From: Caballeronia concitans
GTDB lineage: Bacteria > Pseudomonadota > Gammaproteobacteria > Burkholderiales > Burkholderiaceae
Direction: 5' to 3'
DNA length: 64,000 bases
NCBI RefSeq assembly: GCF_001544615.1
Contig: NZ_FCNV02000009.1
Span: 124,001 to 188,000 of the forward strand
Shown here: positions 48,473 through 56,511 of the stretch, piece by piece
How the letters are laid out: each line of letters begins with the position of its first letter
Numbering within the stretch: the stretch's first letter is position 1
The notes under the pieces: model-generated
Seen by the model: the letters and a program-made list of their open reading frames with translations, nothing else
Databases searched by the model: none
Told to the model about the DNA's origin: nothing
Position numbers and translations under genes: made by a program

Positions 48473-49375
48473 ATGAGTTACCGGGAACTGATCGCCGAGC
48501 TGGACCGCGAGCACGCCGAAGCGCTGTCGGATGCGCTGCTTGAAATCGGCGCGCTGTCGGTGTCCGTCGAAGACGCCGACGCCGACACGCCCGACGAGCA
48601 GCCGCTCTTCGGCGAGCCCGGCCTCACGCCGGAGCGAAGTGCGTGGAAGCGCTCGCGCGTCGTCGCCCTGCTCGCGGAAGACGCCGATCCCGCCGTGCTG
48701 CTCGCCGCAGCCGCCAACGAGATCGGCCTGAACGCGACGCCCGCGTTCAGCGTGCGCGAAGTCGAGGAGCAGGACTGGGTGCGTCTGACGCAGGCGCAGT
48801 TCGAGCCGATTCCCATCGGCCAGCGCATCTGGGTCGTGCCGTCGTGGCACGACGCGCCGGATCCGTCCGCGCTCGTGCTCGAACTGGACCCCGGCCTCGC
48901 GTTCGGCACGGGCAGCCATCCGACCACGCGTCTCTGCATGGAATGGCTCGAGCAGTCGGTGCAGCCGGGGCAGTCGCTGCTCGACTATGGCTGCGGCTCG
49001 GGCATCCTCGCGATCCTCGCGAAAAAGTGCGGCGCCGATCCGGTATTCGGCATCGACATCGACCCGCAGGCGGTCGAGTCCGCGCGCCAGAACAGCGAGC
49101 GCAATCGCGCGGAAGTCACCTACGGCCTGCCCGATGAATGTCCCGAAGGCGAGTTCGATATCGTCGTCGCGAACATTCTCTCGAATCCGCTCAAGCTGAT
49201 GGCCTCGATGCTTGCCGCGAAGGTCAAGCCGGGCGGACGCATCGCGCTGTCGGGCATCCTCGCGCGACAGGCCGACGAGGTCGCGGCCGTGTATGCGCGC
49301 TGGATCGATATCGGCGTCTGGCGCGAGCACGAAGGCTGGGTCTGCCTCGCCGGGACGCGGCGCGAAAGCCTTTAG
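48473..49375 (+). CDS. prmA: Ribosomal protein L11 methyltransferase
   Basis: PrmA trimethylates ribosomal protein L11. The 300-residue protein starts [20 protein letters not shown] with an N-terminal L11-recognition domain (about 1-55) and a linker. The methyltransferase domain has [20 protein letters not shown] (motif I, about residue 178), [20 protein letters not shown] and [15 protein letters not shown]. It begins 20 bases after accC, completing the conserved accB-accC-prmA run. Confidence 0.96.
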   Translation: MSYRELIAELDREHAEALSDALLEIGALSVSVEDADADTPDEQPLFGEPGLTPERSAWKRSRVVALLAEDADPAVLLAAAANEIGLNATPAFSVREVEEQDWVRLTQAQFEPIPIGQRIWVVPSWHDAPDPSALVLELDPGLAFGTGSHPTTRLCMEWLEQSVQPGQSLLDYGCGSGILAILAKKCGADPVFGIDIDPQAVESARQNSERNRAEVTYGLPDECPEGEFDIVVANILSNPLKLMASMLAAKVKPGGRIALSGILARQADEVAAVYARWIDIGVWREHEGWVCLAGTRRESL

Positions 49376-49424
49376 AATAGCGCCATCGTTCACGACGCGG
49401 CCGCAAGGCCATTGGCACTTTCAT

Positions 49425-50675
49425 ATGGCGCTGGCAACCCGCTGCCCACACTGCGAAACCGTATTCAGGCTCGATCCGCATCTGGTCGCGCCGCATGATG
49501 GCCGTGTGCGTTGCGGCCATTGTCAGGAAGTATTCGATGCCGCGCATCATCGCTTCGAGCTTCCCGACGACGCGGCCGCAGCGGGCGAAGCGCAGCACGC
49601 CGCCATCATCGACGATGAAGTCGCGGTCGGCCCGTCCACGTTGTCGCCCGGAAATAACGCCGAAGCGGAACCGCCCACGCTCGTCGTGCCCCGCTCGCTC
49701 GAACTGGGCAACCGCGCCGCGAGCAAGCCGCCCGCGCCCCCTCCCGCCGACGAAGACGACGATCCCACGCTTCGTGCGAACACGCCGGCATTCGCTGGTG
49801 CGTCGTCGCGTCCTGCGCGCAACGATGCCGCCAACGAACCCGCCGTGCAGCCGCCCGCCGACGATCGGCGCAAGCCGTTCGTTCGCGTGAGCCCGCCGCA
49901 CGACGATCCCGCGAAGCGTCCGCCGCCGCGCCCCGAGCCGCCGCCGACGACGCGCTTCGTGAATCCCGTCGACGATCGAGCGGAACCGTTCATCGGACCG
50001 GCTCACGGCAACGCCGATGCACCGCCCGCGCGTCCCGCCCCGCCGCCCGAGCCCGCTCCCGCATGGCGTGACGACGACGAGCCCGGCTTCGGCGCTAGGC
50101 CGTCCGCACCCGGCGCGGCCCACGCGCCGAGTGCCAATGAAGCCTTCCCGGTGATGCGCGAACCGCGCCCCGCAGCACAGCGGCCGAGCCCTGGGCGCAA
50201 GGGATTGATCGCCGCCGGCTACGTGCTGGTGGTCGTGCTCGCGCTGTTGTTCCTCGTGCAACTCGCGTGGTGGCAGCGCGAAGCGGTCATGGTGTACATG
50301 CCCGGCACGCGCGCGCTATACGCCAAGGTCTGCATCGAAACCGGCTGCACGTTCTCGCCGCCGCGCTATATCGCGGGGCTGCAGATCGAAAGCTCGGGGT
50401 TGCGTCAGGTCGACGGTCCGCACAAGCTCGAACTCAAGCTGATGCTGCGCAACCGCGCGGACGTCGCGCTCGCGTATCCGGCGCTGGAACTCACGCTGCT
50501 CGACGACAAGAACGAGGTCGCCATCCGCCGCGTGCTGTGGCCGCAGGATTACGCGCGACCGGGTACGATATTCGCCATCGGCCTTCCGCCGCAAAGCGCG
50601 CAACCGGTCGTCGTGCGGCTCGATACCGGCGACGCCGTCGCCGCGAATTACCGCGTTCAGGTCTTCTATCCGTGA
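49425..50675 (+). CDS. Zinc-ribbon and DUF3426 membrane protein
   Basis: A 416-residue protein with three parts. Residues 1-40 are an MJ0042-type zinc ribbon ([20 protein letters not shown], then [17 protein letters not shown]). Residues about 45-265 are Pro/Asp/Ala-rich and disordered. A single membrane segment (about 270-290, [20 protein letters not shown]) precedes a C-terminal DUF3426 domain beginning [20 protein letters not shown]. The ribbon should face the cytoplasm and DUF3426 the periplasm. Function is unknown; the gene commonly follows prmA in betaproteobacteria. It starts 49 bases after prmA. Confidence 0.9.
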   Translation: MALATRCPHCETVFRLDPHLVAPHDGRVRCGHCQEVFDAAHHRFELPDDAAAAGEAQHAAIIDDEVAVGPSTLSPGNNAEAEPPTLVVPRSLELGNRAASKPPAPPPADEDDDPTLRANTPAFAGASSRPARNDAANEPAVQPPADDRRKPFVRVSPPHDDPAKRPPPRPEPPPTTRFVNPVDDRAEPFIGPAHGNADAPPARPAPPPEPAPAWRDDDEPGFGARPSAPGAAHAPSANEAFPVMREPRPAAQRPSPGRKGLIAAGYVLVVVLALLFLVQLAWWQREAVMVYMPGTRALYAKVCIETGCTFSPPRYIAGLQIESSGLRQVDGPHKLELKLMLRNRADVALAYPALELTLLDDKNEVAIRRVLWPQDYARPGTIFAIGLPPQSAQPVVVRLDTGDAVAANYRVQVFYP

Positions 50676-50760
50676 TCGCGCATCGGCGTATCGTCGCCGA
50701 CGCGCACGCGATGCCAAGTGCATTTTCCCGTCAGCATCTGACACCTCTCTGGAGCGCAAC

Positions 50761-51261
50761 ATGAGTCAAGTTACCCTCGGCGGCAACCCCATCGAAGTCA
50801 GCGGCACGTTCCCGAGCGCAGGACAGCAGGCACCCGAATTCACGCTCGTCGGCACGGACCTCGGCGACATCTCGCTCGCGAGCTTCGCGGGCAAGCGCAA
50901 AGTGCTGAACATCGTGCCGAGCCTCGACACGCCGACCTGCGCCACCTCGACGCGCAAGTTCAACGAATCCGCCGGCAAGCTCGACAACACGGTCGTGCTC
51001 GTCGTCTCAGGCGATCTGCCGTTCGCGGCCAAGCGCTTCTGCACGACGGAAGGCCTCGCCAACGTGGTGACGGCATCGACATTTCGCGGACGCGATTTTG
51101 CGCAGGCGTACGGCGTCGACGTGACGAGCGGCCCGCTCAAAGGACTGACGGCACGCGCGGTCGTCGTGCTCGATGAGAACAACAAGGTGCTGCACTCGGA
51201 ACTCGTGCCGGAAATCAAGAACGAGCCGAATTACGACGCAGCATTGTCCGCACTGAAGTAA
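50761..51261 (+). CDS. tpx: Thiol peroxidase
   Basis: Tpx is an atypical 2-Cys peroxiredoxin that reduces alkyl and hydrogen peroxides with thioredoxin. The 166-residue protein has the peroxidatic Cys-60 in [18 protein letters not shown] and the resolving Cys-94 in [14 protein letters not shown], matching E. coli Cys-61 and Cys-95. [20 protein letters not shown] is the family C-terminal block. A GGAG ribosome binding site precedes the start. A short GC-rich hairpin (51271-51290) follows without a U-tract. Confidence 0.96.
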   Translation: MSQVTLGGNPIEVSGTFPSAGQQAPEFTLVGTDLGDISLASFAGKRKVLNIVPSLDTPTCATSTRKFNESAGKLDNTVVLVVSGDLPFAAKRFCTTEGLANVVTASTFRGRDFAQAYGVDVTSGPLKGLTARAVVVLDENNKVLHSELVPEIKNEPNYDAALSALK

Positions 51262-51389
51262 TCGCAAGACCGGACCGCCACGGCGGTCCGCATACGGGGC
51301 GCGGCAACGCTTCGAATCTGGAAGCATCCGCCGCCGCGCGCCGTATGCGCCTCATCTTCCTCGGCACCTAAACTAAAAGGACGTTCGCC

Positions 51390-52328
51390 TTGGCTACGCT
51401 CATCTGCGGCTCGCTCGCCTACGACAACATCATGACCTTCCAGGGCCGCTTCGGCGACCACATCCTGCCGGATCAGGTGCACATGCTGAACATCAGCTTC
51501 CTGGTGCCGACGATGCGGCGCAACTTCGGCGGCTGCGCGGGCAACATCGCGTATGCGCTGAAGCTGCTCGGCGGCGATCCGAAGATCATGGCGACGCTCG
51601 GCGAAGCGGACGCGCAGCTCTACATCGACCGGCTCGATGCGCTCGGTTTGTCGAAGGAATACGTGCGCGTGCTGCCCGAGCAGCATTCGGCGCAATGCTT
51701 CATTACCACCGATCTCGCGAACAACCAGATCACCGCGTTCCACCCCGGCGCGATGATGGAATCGCACCTCAACCGCGCCGACGAAGCACAGGGCATTTCG
51801 CTCGGCATCGTGGCTCCGGACGGCGCCCGCGGCATGCGCGAGCACGCCGACGGCCTGGCGCGCGCGGGCGTTCCTTTTGTCTTCGATCCGGGTCAAGGAT
51901 TGCCTATTCTTGAAGGTGTAGAGCTTTGTCGCATGATTGAACTTGCCACATACGTGGCGGTCAACGATTACGAAGCCAAGTTGTTGAGCAACAAGACCGG
52001 CTGGTCGATCGAAGACATCAAGAGCCGTGTAGATGCGCTCATCGTGACGCGCGGCGAACATGGCGCGCAGATTTATCATGAAGGCGGCGTGCTCGAGGTG
52101 CCGGCGGTGAAGGCGCAACAGGTCGTGGATCCGACCGGTTGCGGCGACGCGTTCCGAGGCGGGTTGCTGTACGGCATCGAGAATAAGCTTGGCTGGGAAA
52201 AGACGGGGCGTCTCGCGAGTCTGATGGGTGCGTTGAAGATCGAGCATCAAGGCCCGCAAACCTACGCGCCGACGCGCACCGAAATCGAAGAACGGTTCAG
52301 GCAGGCGTTTGGAAGCAGCCTGTCGTGA
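51390..52328 (+). CDS. PfkB-family carbohydrate/adenosine kinase, TTG start
   Basis: A 312-residue ribokinase-fold sugar or nucleoside kinase. In Burkholderia such proteins are annotated as adenosine kinase. The start is TTG (51390-51392), preceded by an AAAGGA ribosome binding site; the first residues are ATLICGSLAYDNIMTFQGRF. The N-terminal PfkB signature is RRNFGGCAGNIAYALKLLGG. The anion hole and catalytic Asp are in VVDPTGCGDAFRGGLLYGI. VIVTRGEHGAQIY precedes them. The exact substrate is not set by what I can see. Codons near 51900-51950 are somewhat more AT-rich than the rest. Confidence 0.9.
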   Translation: MATLICGSLAYDNIMTFQGRFGDHILPDQVHMLNISFLVPTMRRNFGGCAGNIAYALKLLGGDPKIMATLGEADAQLYIDRLDALGLSKEYVRVLPEQHSAQCFITTDLANNQITAFHPGAMMESHLNRADEAQGISLGIVAPDGARGMREHADGLARAGVPFVFDPGQGLPILEGVELCRMIELATYVAVNDYEAKLLSNKTGWSIEDIKSRVDALIVTRGEHGAQIYHEGGVLEVPAVKAQQVVDPTGCGDAFRGGLLYGIENKLGWEKTGRLASLMGALKIEHQGPQTYAPTRTEIEERFRQAFGSSLS

Positions 52329-52353
52329 CTGCGTGGATGATTGGAGTAAAGGG

Positions 52354-52833
52354 ATGAAAACGGTAAGTCGCATCGTGCTGGCAGCAGCGCTCATCGGCTC
52401 AGTCGCGCTGACGGGCTGCGCCTACAACAGCAGTTCGCCCGATGTCTACACGGCGTCGCAGGCGCAGCGCGAAGAAACGGTGCGCATGGCGACCGTCGAA
52501 AGCGTGCGCGGCGTGAAGATCAGCTCGAACAACGGGCAGCCGACGGGCCTCGGCGCCATCGGCGGCGGCGCGCTCGGCGGCGTCGCGGCGGGCAGCGCGA
52601 TCGGCGGCGGCAACGGGTCGATCATCGCGGGAATCATCGGTGGCCTCGCGGGCGCGGTCGCGGGGAATGCGGTCGAGAACAGCGTCGCGACGAAGAACGG
52701 GCTGGAAATCACCGTGCGCCTCGACAACGGCGACATGCGCGCGATCACCCAAACGTCGAACGGCGAAGTGTTCCAGGCGGGCGAGCGCGTTCGCCTGCTG
52801 TCGAGCGGCGGCGTGACGCGCGTGACGCACTAG
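52354..52833 (+). CDS. SlyB-like glycine-zipper outer-membrane lipoprotein
   Basis: A 159-residue lipoprotein. Signal MKTVSRIVLAAALIGSVALT ends at lipobox TGC (Cys-22). The glycine-zipper 2TM domain spans about 65-105 (GAIGGGALGGVAAGSAIGGG, then IIAGIIGGLAGAVAGNAVEN). A small C-terminal beta domain follows (GLEITVRLDNGDMRAITQ). Family members (SlyB/Pcp) help stabilise the outer membrane. It starts 25 bases after the kinase gene and ends in an intrinsic terminator. Confidence 0.9.
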   Translation: MKTVSRIVLAAALIGSVALTGCAYNSSSPDVYTASQAQREETVRMATVESVRGVKISSNNGQPTGLGAIGGGALGGVAAGSAIGGGNGSIIAGIIGGLAGAVAGNAVENSVATKNGLEITVRLDNGDMRAITQTSNGEVFQAGERVRLLSSGGVTRVTH

Positions 52834-52885
52834 GCATCGAGGTATTCAGCCGAAGAATCCGCAGCGAATCTTTGGTGGCTCACAG

Positions 52886-52922
52886 AAGCGCATGTGTCGA
52901 AAGACGCATGCGCTTTTTCTTT
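52886..52922 (+). terminator. Intrinsic terminator of the SlyB-like gene
   Basis: A 13-base stem with a GAAA tetraloop (52886-52898 and 52903-52915, one G-U pair) is followed by TTTCTTT. It lies 53 bases after the stop. Confidence 0.85.
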
Positions 52923-52970
52923 GCGATGCGCGTTCAAGCGCGAAGCAGAGTCGCTTCGTTCGCCGAAGCG

Positions 52971-53005
52971 AAAAACCCGCCGCCGGATTGCCCCGGCGGC
53001 GGGTT
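52971..53005 (-). terminator. Intrinsic terminator of the histone H1-like gene
   Basis: A perfect 13-base GC-rich stem (52974-52986 and 52993-53005) reads on the minus strand into Us. A second element directly before it, the perfect palindrome CCGGGTAGGCCTACCCGG (53010-53027), adds another hairpin, so the mRNA would end in two tandem stems. Confidence 0.85.
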
Positions 53006-53080
53006 GAGGCCGGGTAGGCCTACCCGGTCTTAAGGCACATCGAAGTGTGCCGTGGCGATGCGTACCGTTTGTGCCGACGC

Positions 53081-53836
53081 TTACGGGCGGCTGCCCGTCG
53101 GGAACGGCCATGCCGCTGCCGGGTTCAGCGCCGTCTTGACCGCAGCGGCCGGAGCAGCCGGAGCGGGCGTCGAGACGGTCGTTGCCGTCGTTGCAGGAGC
53201 GGCAGCCGTCGTCTTCTTTGCAGCAGCAGCCTTCTTGGCCGGAGCCTTCTTTGCAGCAGGCGCGGCCTTCTTCGCTGCGGGAGCAGCCGCAGGAGCGGAA
53301 GCCGAAGCGGGAGCAGGCGCAGCGGGCGCAGGAGCGGAAGCGGACTTCGCCGCCGCCTTCTTCGCGGGGGCCTTCTTCGCAGCAGCCTTTTTCGCGGGGG
53401 CCTTCTTGGCGGCAGCCTTCTTCGCGGCCGCTTTCTTCGCAGGCGCCTTCTTCGCGGCAGCCTTCTTCGCCGGCGCTTTCTTCGCGGCGGCCTTCTTGGT
53501 CGCTACTTTCTTGGTGGCGACCTTCTTCGCTGCGGCTTTCTTAGCGGGCGCCTTCTTCGCTGCGACCTTCTTGGCAGCGGCCTTTTTCGCCGGCGCCTTC
53601 TTCGCTGCGACCTTCTTCGCGGCTACTTTCTTGGTGGCCACTTTCTTCGCTGCGGCCTTCTTGGCCGGCGCTGCCTTCTTCGCGGCGACCTTCTTCACTG
53701 CGACTTTCTTCGCAGCAACCTTCTTCGTGGCGACCTTCTTCGCTGCTACTTTCTTCGCCGGAGCGGCGGCCTTCTTGGCGGTGACTTTCTTAGCTGCAGC
53801 CTTTTTCGCGGCGGGTTTCTTCTTGGCAACTGCCAT
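53081..53836 (-). CDS. Histone H1-like Lys/Ala/Pro-rich nucleoid protein
   Basis: A 251-residue highly basic protein built almost wholly of [14 protein letters not shown] and [10 protein letters not shown]-type repeats (about residues 5-160). This resembles the C-terminal tail of eukaryotic H1 and bacterial HctB/AlgP/BpH1-like proteins that bind DNA non-specifically. A more Pro/Ser/Thr-rich linker follows (about 165-235). The end [15 protein letters not shown] is not repetitive and is typically conserved in Burkholderiales homologues. A GAAGGAG ribosome binding site precedes the start. Repeat number probably varies between strains. Its own terminator follows. No globular domain is visible. 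Confidence 0.92.
   Translation of the reverse strand: MAVAKKKPAAKKAAAKKVTAKKAAAPAKKVAAKKVATKKVAAKKVAVKKVAAKKAAPAKKAAAKKVATKKVAAKKVAAKKAPAKKAAAKKVAAKKAPAKKAAAKKVATKKVATKKAAAKKAPAKKAAAKKAPAKKAAAKKAAAKKAPAKKAAAKKAPAKKAAAKSASAPAPAAPAPASASAPAAAPAAKKAAPAAKKAPAKKAAAAKKTTAAAPATTATTVSTPAPAAPAAAVKTALNPAAAWPFPTGSRP
53330..53830. repeat. In-gene degenerate tandem repeats of the histone H1-like gene
   Basis: The coding sequence is made of 12-33 base units rich in GCCTTCTTCGC and its variants (plus-strand reading). Open frames on the plus strand here, full of Ala-Phe-Phe, are by-products of this repeat. Units encode Ala-Lys-Lys blocks with Pro, Val or Thr variants. Such arrays can expand or contract by slippage. 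Confidence 0.8.
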
Positions 53837-54295
53837 GGTTTTCTCCTTCAGGTTTTCAGATGAGAGTCAGTTCAAACAACACCCTTCGTCAAAACCCGCT
53901 TCCCGCGTGGAGGCTCTCGGGGCACACGCTACGAAGCGGATTATTCATCGGCGTACGCTGATCCCACCTGCTTACGCTAATGAATACGGCAAGGCGCGCC
54001 GTGCCCCAAGGCACCGCGCGCCAAATTAAGTCAGCGCAAATACCGCGCGCCGCCCATCGCTTGATCGAGCCAGCGAGCTTGCCGCTGGCGTTTTCCGGGG
54101 GGAAGTTTGCCCATCCCTTTGAAGGGAACGCAAAACGCCTGTCTTCAGATCGGACCACTCGGTCCGCCAGTTCAGTAGGCGCACTTTGCATCAGGCGACC
54201 GTTCTCCTAAACCTTGTCGGCCAGGCGCGCGTGAGTGTCACGCCGCTGCCGGGCCGTCCCATCGATTTCGTCTGCAACACGTCCTGGGCTTGTTG
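53837..54295. other. Intergenic region upstream of the histone-like gene and downstream of nrdB
   Basis: These 459 bases hold the leftward promoter of the histone-like gene (TTGACG lies about 60 bases before its start, without a clear -10) and the end of the nrdB transcript. A 7-base stem followed by GTTTT at 54069-54094 points rightward, away from any gene. No protein gene is supported. Confidence 0.5.
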
Positions 54296-55543
54296 TTATT
54301 CCCAGGTCAGCGCGCCGCCGGTTTGATACTCAATCACGCGTGTCTCGAAGAAGTTGCGTTCCTTCTTCAAGTCGATCATTTCGCTCATCCACGGGAACGG
54401 GTTTTCCTCGTTCGGGTAGAGCGGGTCCAGGCCAATCTGCTGGCAACGCCGATTGCAGATGAAGCGCAAGTAGCTCTTGAACATCGACGCATTCAGGCCG
54501 AGCACCCCGCGCGGCATGGTGTCTTCAGCGTAGCGATATTCGAGTTCCACCGCTTCCTTGAAGAGCTCGCGGATGTCGGCCTTGAAGTCGGCGGTCCACA
54601 GTTGCGGCTCTTCCAGCTTGATCTGGTTGATGAGGTCGATGCCGAAATTGCAGTGCATCGATTCATCGCGGAGGATGTACTGATACTGCTCCGCCGCGCC
54701 CGTCATCTTGTTCTGGCGACCCAGCGCCAGAATCTGCGTGAAGCCCACATAGAAGAACAGTCCTTCCATGATGCAGGCGAACACGATCAACGACTTGAGC
54801 AATTTCTGGTCCGCTTCCAGCGTGCCCGTGGTAAAGGCCGGGTCGGTCAGCGTCTGGATGAACGGGATGAGGAACTCGTCCTTGTCGCGAATCGACTTGA
54901 CTTCGTGATACGCGTTGAAGATCTCGCTTTCGTCGAGACCGAGCGATTCGACGATGTACTGATACGCATGCGTGTGGATCGCCTCTTCGAACGCCTGGCG
55001 CAGCAGGAACTGGCGGCACTCCGGAGCGGTGATGTGACGATACGTGCCGAGCACGATGTTGTTCGCGGCGAGCGAGTCCGCCGTCACGAAGAAGCCCAGG
55101 TTGCGCTTGACGATGCGGCGCTCGTCGTCGGACAGGCCGTTCGGATCTTTCCACAGGGCGATGTCTCGCGACATGTTCACTTCCTGCGGCATCCAGTGGT
55201 TCGCGCAGCCGGCGAGGTACTTTTCCCACGCCCACTTGTACTTGAACGGGACCAGCTGATTGACGTCGGTCTTGCCGTTGATGATGCGCTTGTCGGCGAC
55301 ATTGACGCGCGCTTCGCTCTGCGCGGCGATGGCGCCTGCGGAGGGCGTGGCGGCTGCCGGAGGCACGAAGCCATCCGAGAAGATGTTCGTCGAGTTCGAC
55401 TGAGCAGTCTGATGGGTTGCTTGATGAGCAGCAGCATGCGCCGCTTGCGTACCGAAAGTCGTGCCTTGAGCGTTGCGCAACGGGTTCTGTTGCGAAGCGC
55501 TCGAGGGAGCTACGGCAGTGGTCTCGTCATCCCAGTTGAGCAT
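54296..55543 (-). CDS. nrdB: Class Ia ribonucleotide reductase beta subunit
   Basis: NrdB holds the diiron-tyrosyl radical cofactor that NrdA uses to make deoxyribonucleotides. The 415-residue protein has a long Ala/Gln/Thr-rich N-terminal extension (about 1-80) before the ferritin-like core. Iron ligands and radical region include [20 protein letters not shown] and [20 protein letters not shown]. The C-terminal end [19 protein letters not shown] docks to NrdA. GGTGAG provides the ribosome binding site. nrdA is on the same strand but 3.1 kb upstream with other genes between, so nrdB needs its own promoter (see 56112). Confidence 0.95.
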   Translation of the reverse strand: MLNWDDETTAVAPSSASQQNPLRNAQGTTFGTQAAHAAAHQATHQTAQSNSTNIFSDGFVPPAAATPSAGAIAAQSEARVNVADKRIINGKTDVNQLVPFKYKWAWEKYLAGCANHWMPQEVNMSRDIALWKDPNGLSDDERRIVKRNLGFFVTADSLAANNIVLGTYRHITAPECRQFLLRQAFEEAIHTHAYQYIVESLGLDESEIFNAYHEVKSIRDKDEFLIPFIQTLTDPAFTTGTLEADQKLLKSLIVFACIMEGLFFYVGFTQILALGRQNKMTGAAEQYQYILRDESMHCNFGIDLINQIKLEEPQLWTADFKADIRELFKEAVELEYRYAEDTMPRGVLGLNASMFKSYLRFICNRRCQQIGLDPLYPNEENPFPWMSEMIDLKKERNFFETRVIEYQTGGALTWE

Positions 55544-55580
55544 AAATTCTCACCATCAATTTAGATCGGTTTGTACCATC

Positions 55581-55615
55581 TTTTCATGAGCGATAAAAGA
55601 GCTTGCTCATGAAAA
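55581..55615. repeat. Hairpin in the nrdB leader
   Basis: TTTTCATGAGC and GCTCATGAAAA (55581-55591, 55605-55615) form an 11-base perfect inverted repeat with a 13-base loop, 38 bases before the nrdB start. There is no U-tract after it, so it is not a simple terminator. It may affect nrdB translation or mRNA stability. Confidence 0.5.
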
Positions 55616-56111
55616 TTCTCGTTTTCTATCGTTTGAGGTTCAGCGTTGCTACCTGCATACAACACTTGGCTCGAAGCTATGTGTGCGACGCGTGTTGCGA
55701 GCATCGATGAGACGAGTGTGAAGCGGTCCTCATCGACTGTCATCGAAGGCTTCGATGCGTGCTTTATTGCGTGCTCTACTGGGTTGCATCGATGCTTCGA
55801 CAGCCTTGCCGCGCGAGGCTTCGCGGCCGGTGACCGGAATGCTTCGAAGCGAAGGTGCGAACGCAAGAGAAACATGTGTCGACGTGCGGCTCGTGATGAT
55901 TCGCATGCTTGATCGACGCGGTGACGCTCATGCGACTTCGCTTCGTGATTCATGCGATGTCATCGACGATGAAGCGACATGTCCCACGCGCCATATTCGA
56001 TTGCCTTCGAGCGCACTCGCACACGTCGCGCGAGTGACTAAAGCACGTCACTTGATTGGCCGCCGCGTGCTTCGAATTCGTTGCCGAAGTTTAGCATCCG
56101 CGCGCCGCTTT
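55616..56111 (-). other. Palindrome-rich nrdB leader region
   Basis: About 500 bases with no supported protein and visibly lower GC than the surroundings. It is rich in TCGA-centred palindromes: a 17-base near-palindrome with 8-base arms at 55741-55757, GCATCGATGC at 55786-55795, GCTTCGAAGC at 55841-55850, and many CATCGA/TCGATG repeats. If transcription starts near 56100, all of this is in the nrdB leader. A 130-codon frame on the minus strand (55561-55953) shows no protein-like features. Confidence 0.45.
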
Positions 56112-56159
56112 CTACAAGATATTGTGTCCCTCGTTGCGGCCCCATACAACCTATAGCGT
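56112..56159 (-). promoter_or_regulatory. Putative NrdR boxes and promoter of nrdB
   Basis: CTACAAGATATTGTGT (56112-56127) and the weaker ATACAACCTATAGCGT (56144-56159) resemble NrdR boxes, 32 bases apart, the usual three helical turns. On the minus strand TTGTAT, a 17-base spacer and CACAAT overlap the two boxes as -35 and -10. NrdR represses ribonucleotide reductase genes in many bacteria by binding such tandem boxes. The core matches the box at 62078-62093 upstream of nrdA. Confidence 0.6.
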
Positions 56160-56182
56160 CGATGCGCAAGCACGAAAAAGCA

Positions 56183-56392
56183 TCACTGTCGCAGCGGATC
56201 GAGCAGAGAACGCAGATTGTTGTGATCGATCTCGTGCATGAGCGCGAGCAATACGCCGAGCTTGCCTGCAGGAAAACCCTCACGTGCGAACCATGCGAGA
56301 TAGTGGCCGGGCAAGTCGGCGAGAAGCCGGTCCTTGTACTTGCCGTAGGGCATCGTCTGCGTGACGAGACGTTGCAGGTCTTGCGGGTCCAT
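56183..56392 (-). CDS. DUF3820 family small protein
   Basis: A 69-residue protein starting MDPQDLQRLVTQTMPYGKYK. The DUF3820 signature MPYGKYKDRLLADLPGHYLA is at residues 14-33, followed by WFAREGFPAGKLGVLLALMH and HEIDHNNLRSLL. Family members include a structurally known putative quorum-sensing-regulated virulence factor of Pseudomonas, but no biochemical role is settled. It lies just upstream of the nrdB promoter, between nrdA and nrdB, and diverges from the MFS gene. Confidence 0.85.
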   Translation of the reverse strand: MDPQDLQRLVTQTMPYGKYKDRLLADLPGHYLAWFAREGFPAGKLGVLLALMHEIDHNNLRSLLDPLRQ

Positions 56393-56511
56393 CGTTGCTT
56401 CACTCCTCGTGTATGTTCATCGCATCACATAGCGCGGCGCGCGTGGTCAACATGTGCTCCATATCGGTGCCATAATCGCCGCTCCTCCCGCCATGATGAT
56501 CGCGCTCCCTG

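Noticed and set aside
53045-54029. Plus-strand frames full of Ala-Phe-Phe or Gly-Leu-Leu repeats
   Set aside because: They are the complement of the Ala/Lys-rich histone-like gene; the minus-strand reading has a ribosome binding site, terminator and family features.
53889-54191. 100-codon minus-strand frame between the histone-like gene and nrdB
   Set aside because: No protein-like pattern, ribosome binding site or family resemblance; likely chance.
55561-55953. 130-codon minus-strand frame just before nrdB
   Set aside because: It is compositionally odd, has no ribosome binding site I can see and no family features, and it overlaps the palindrome-rich leader.
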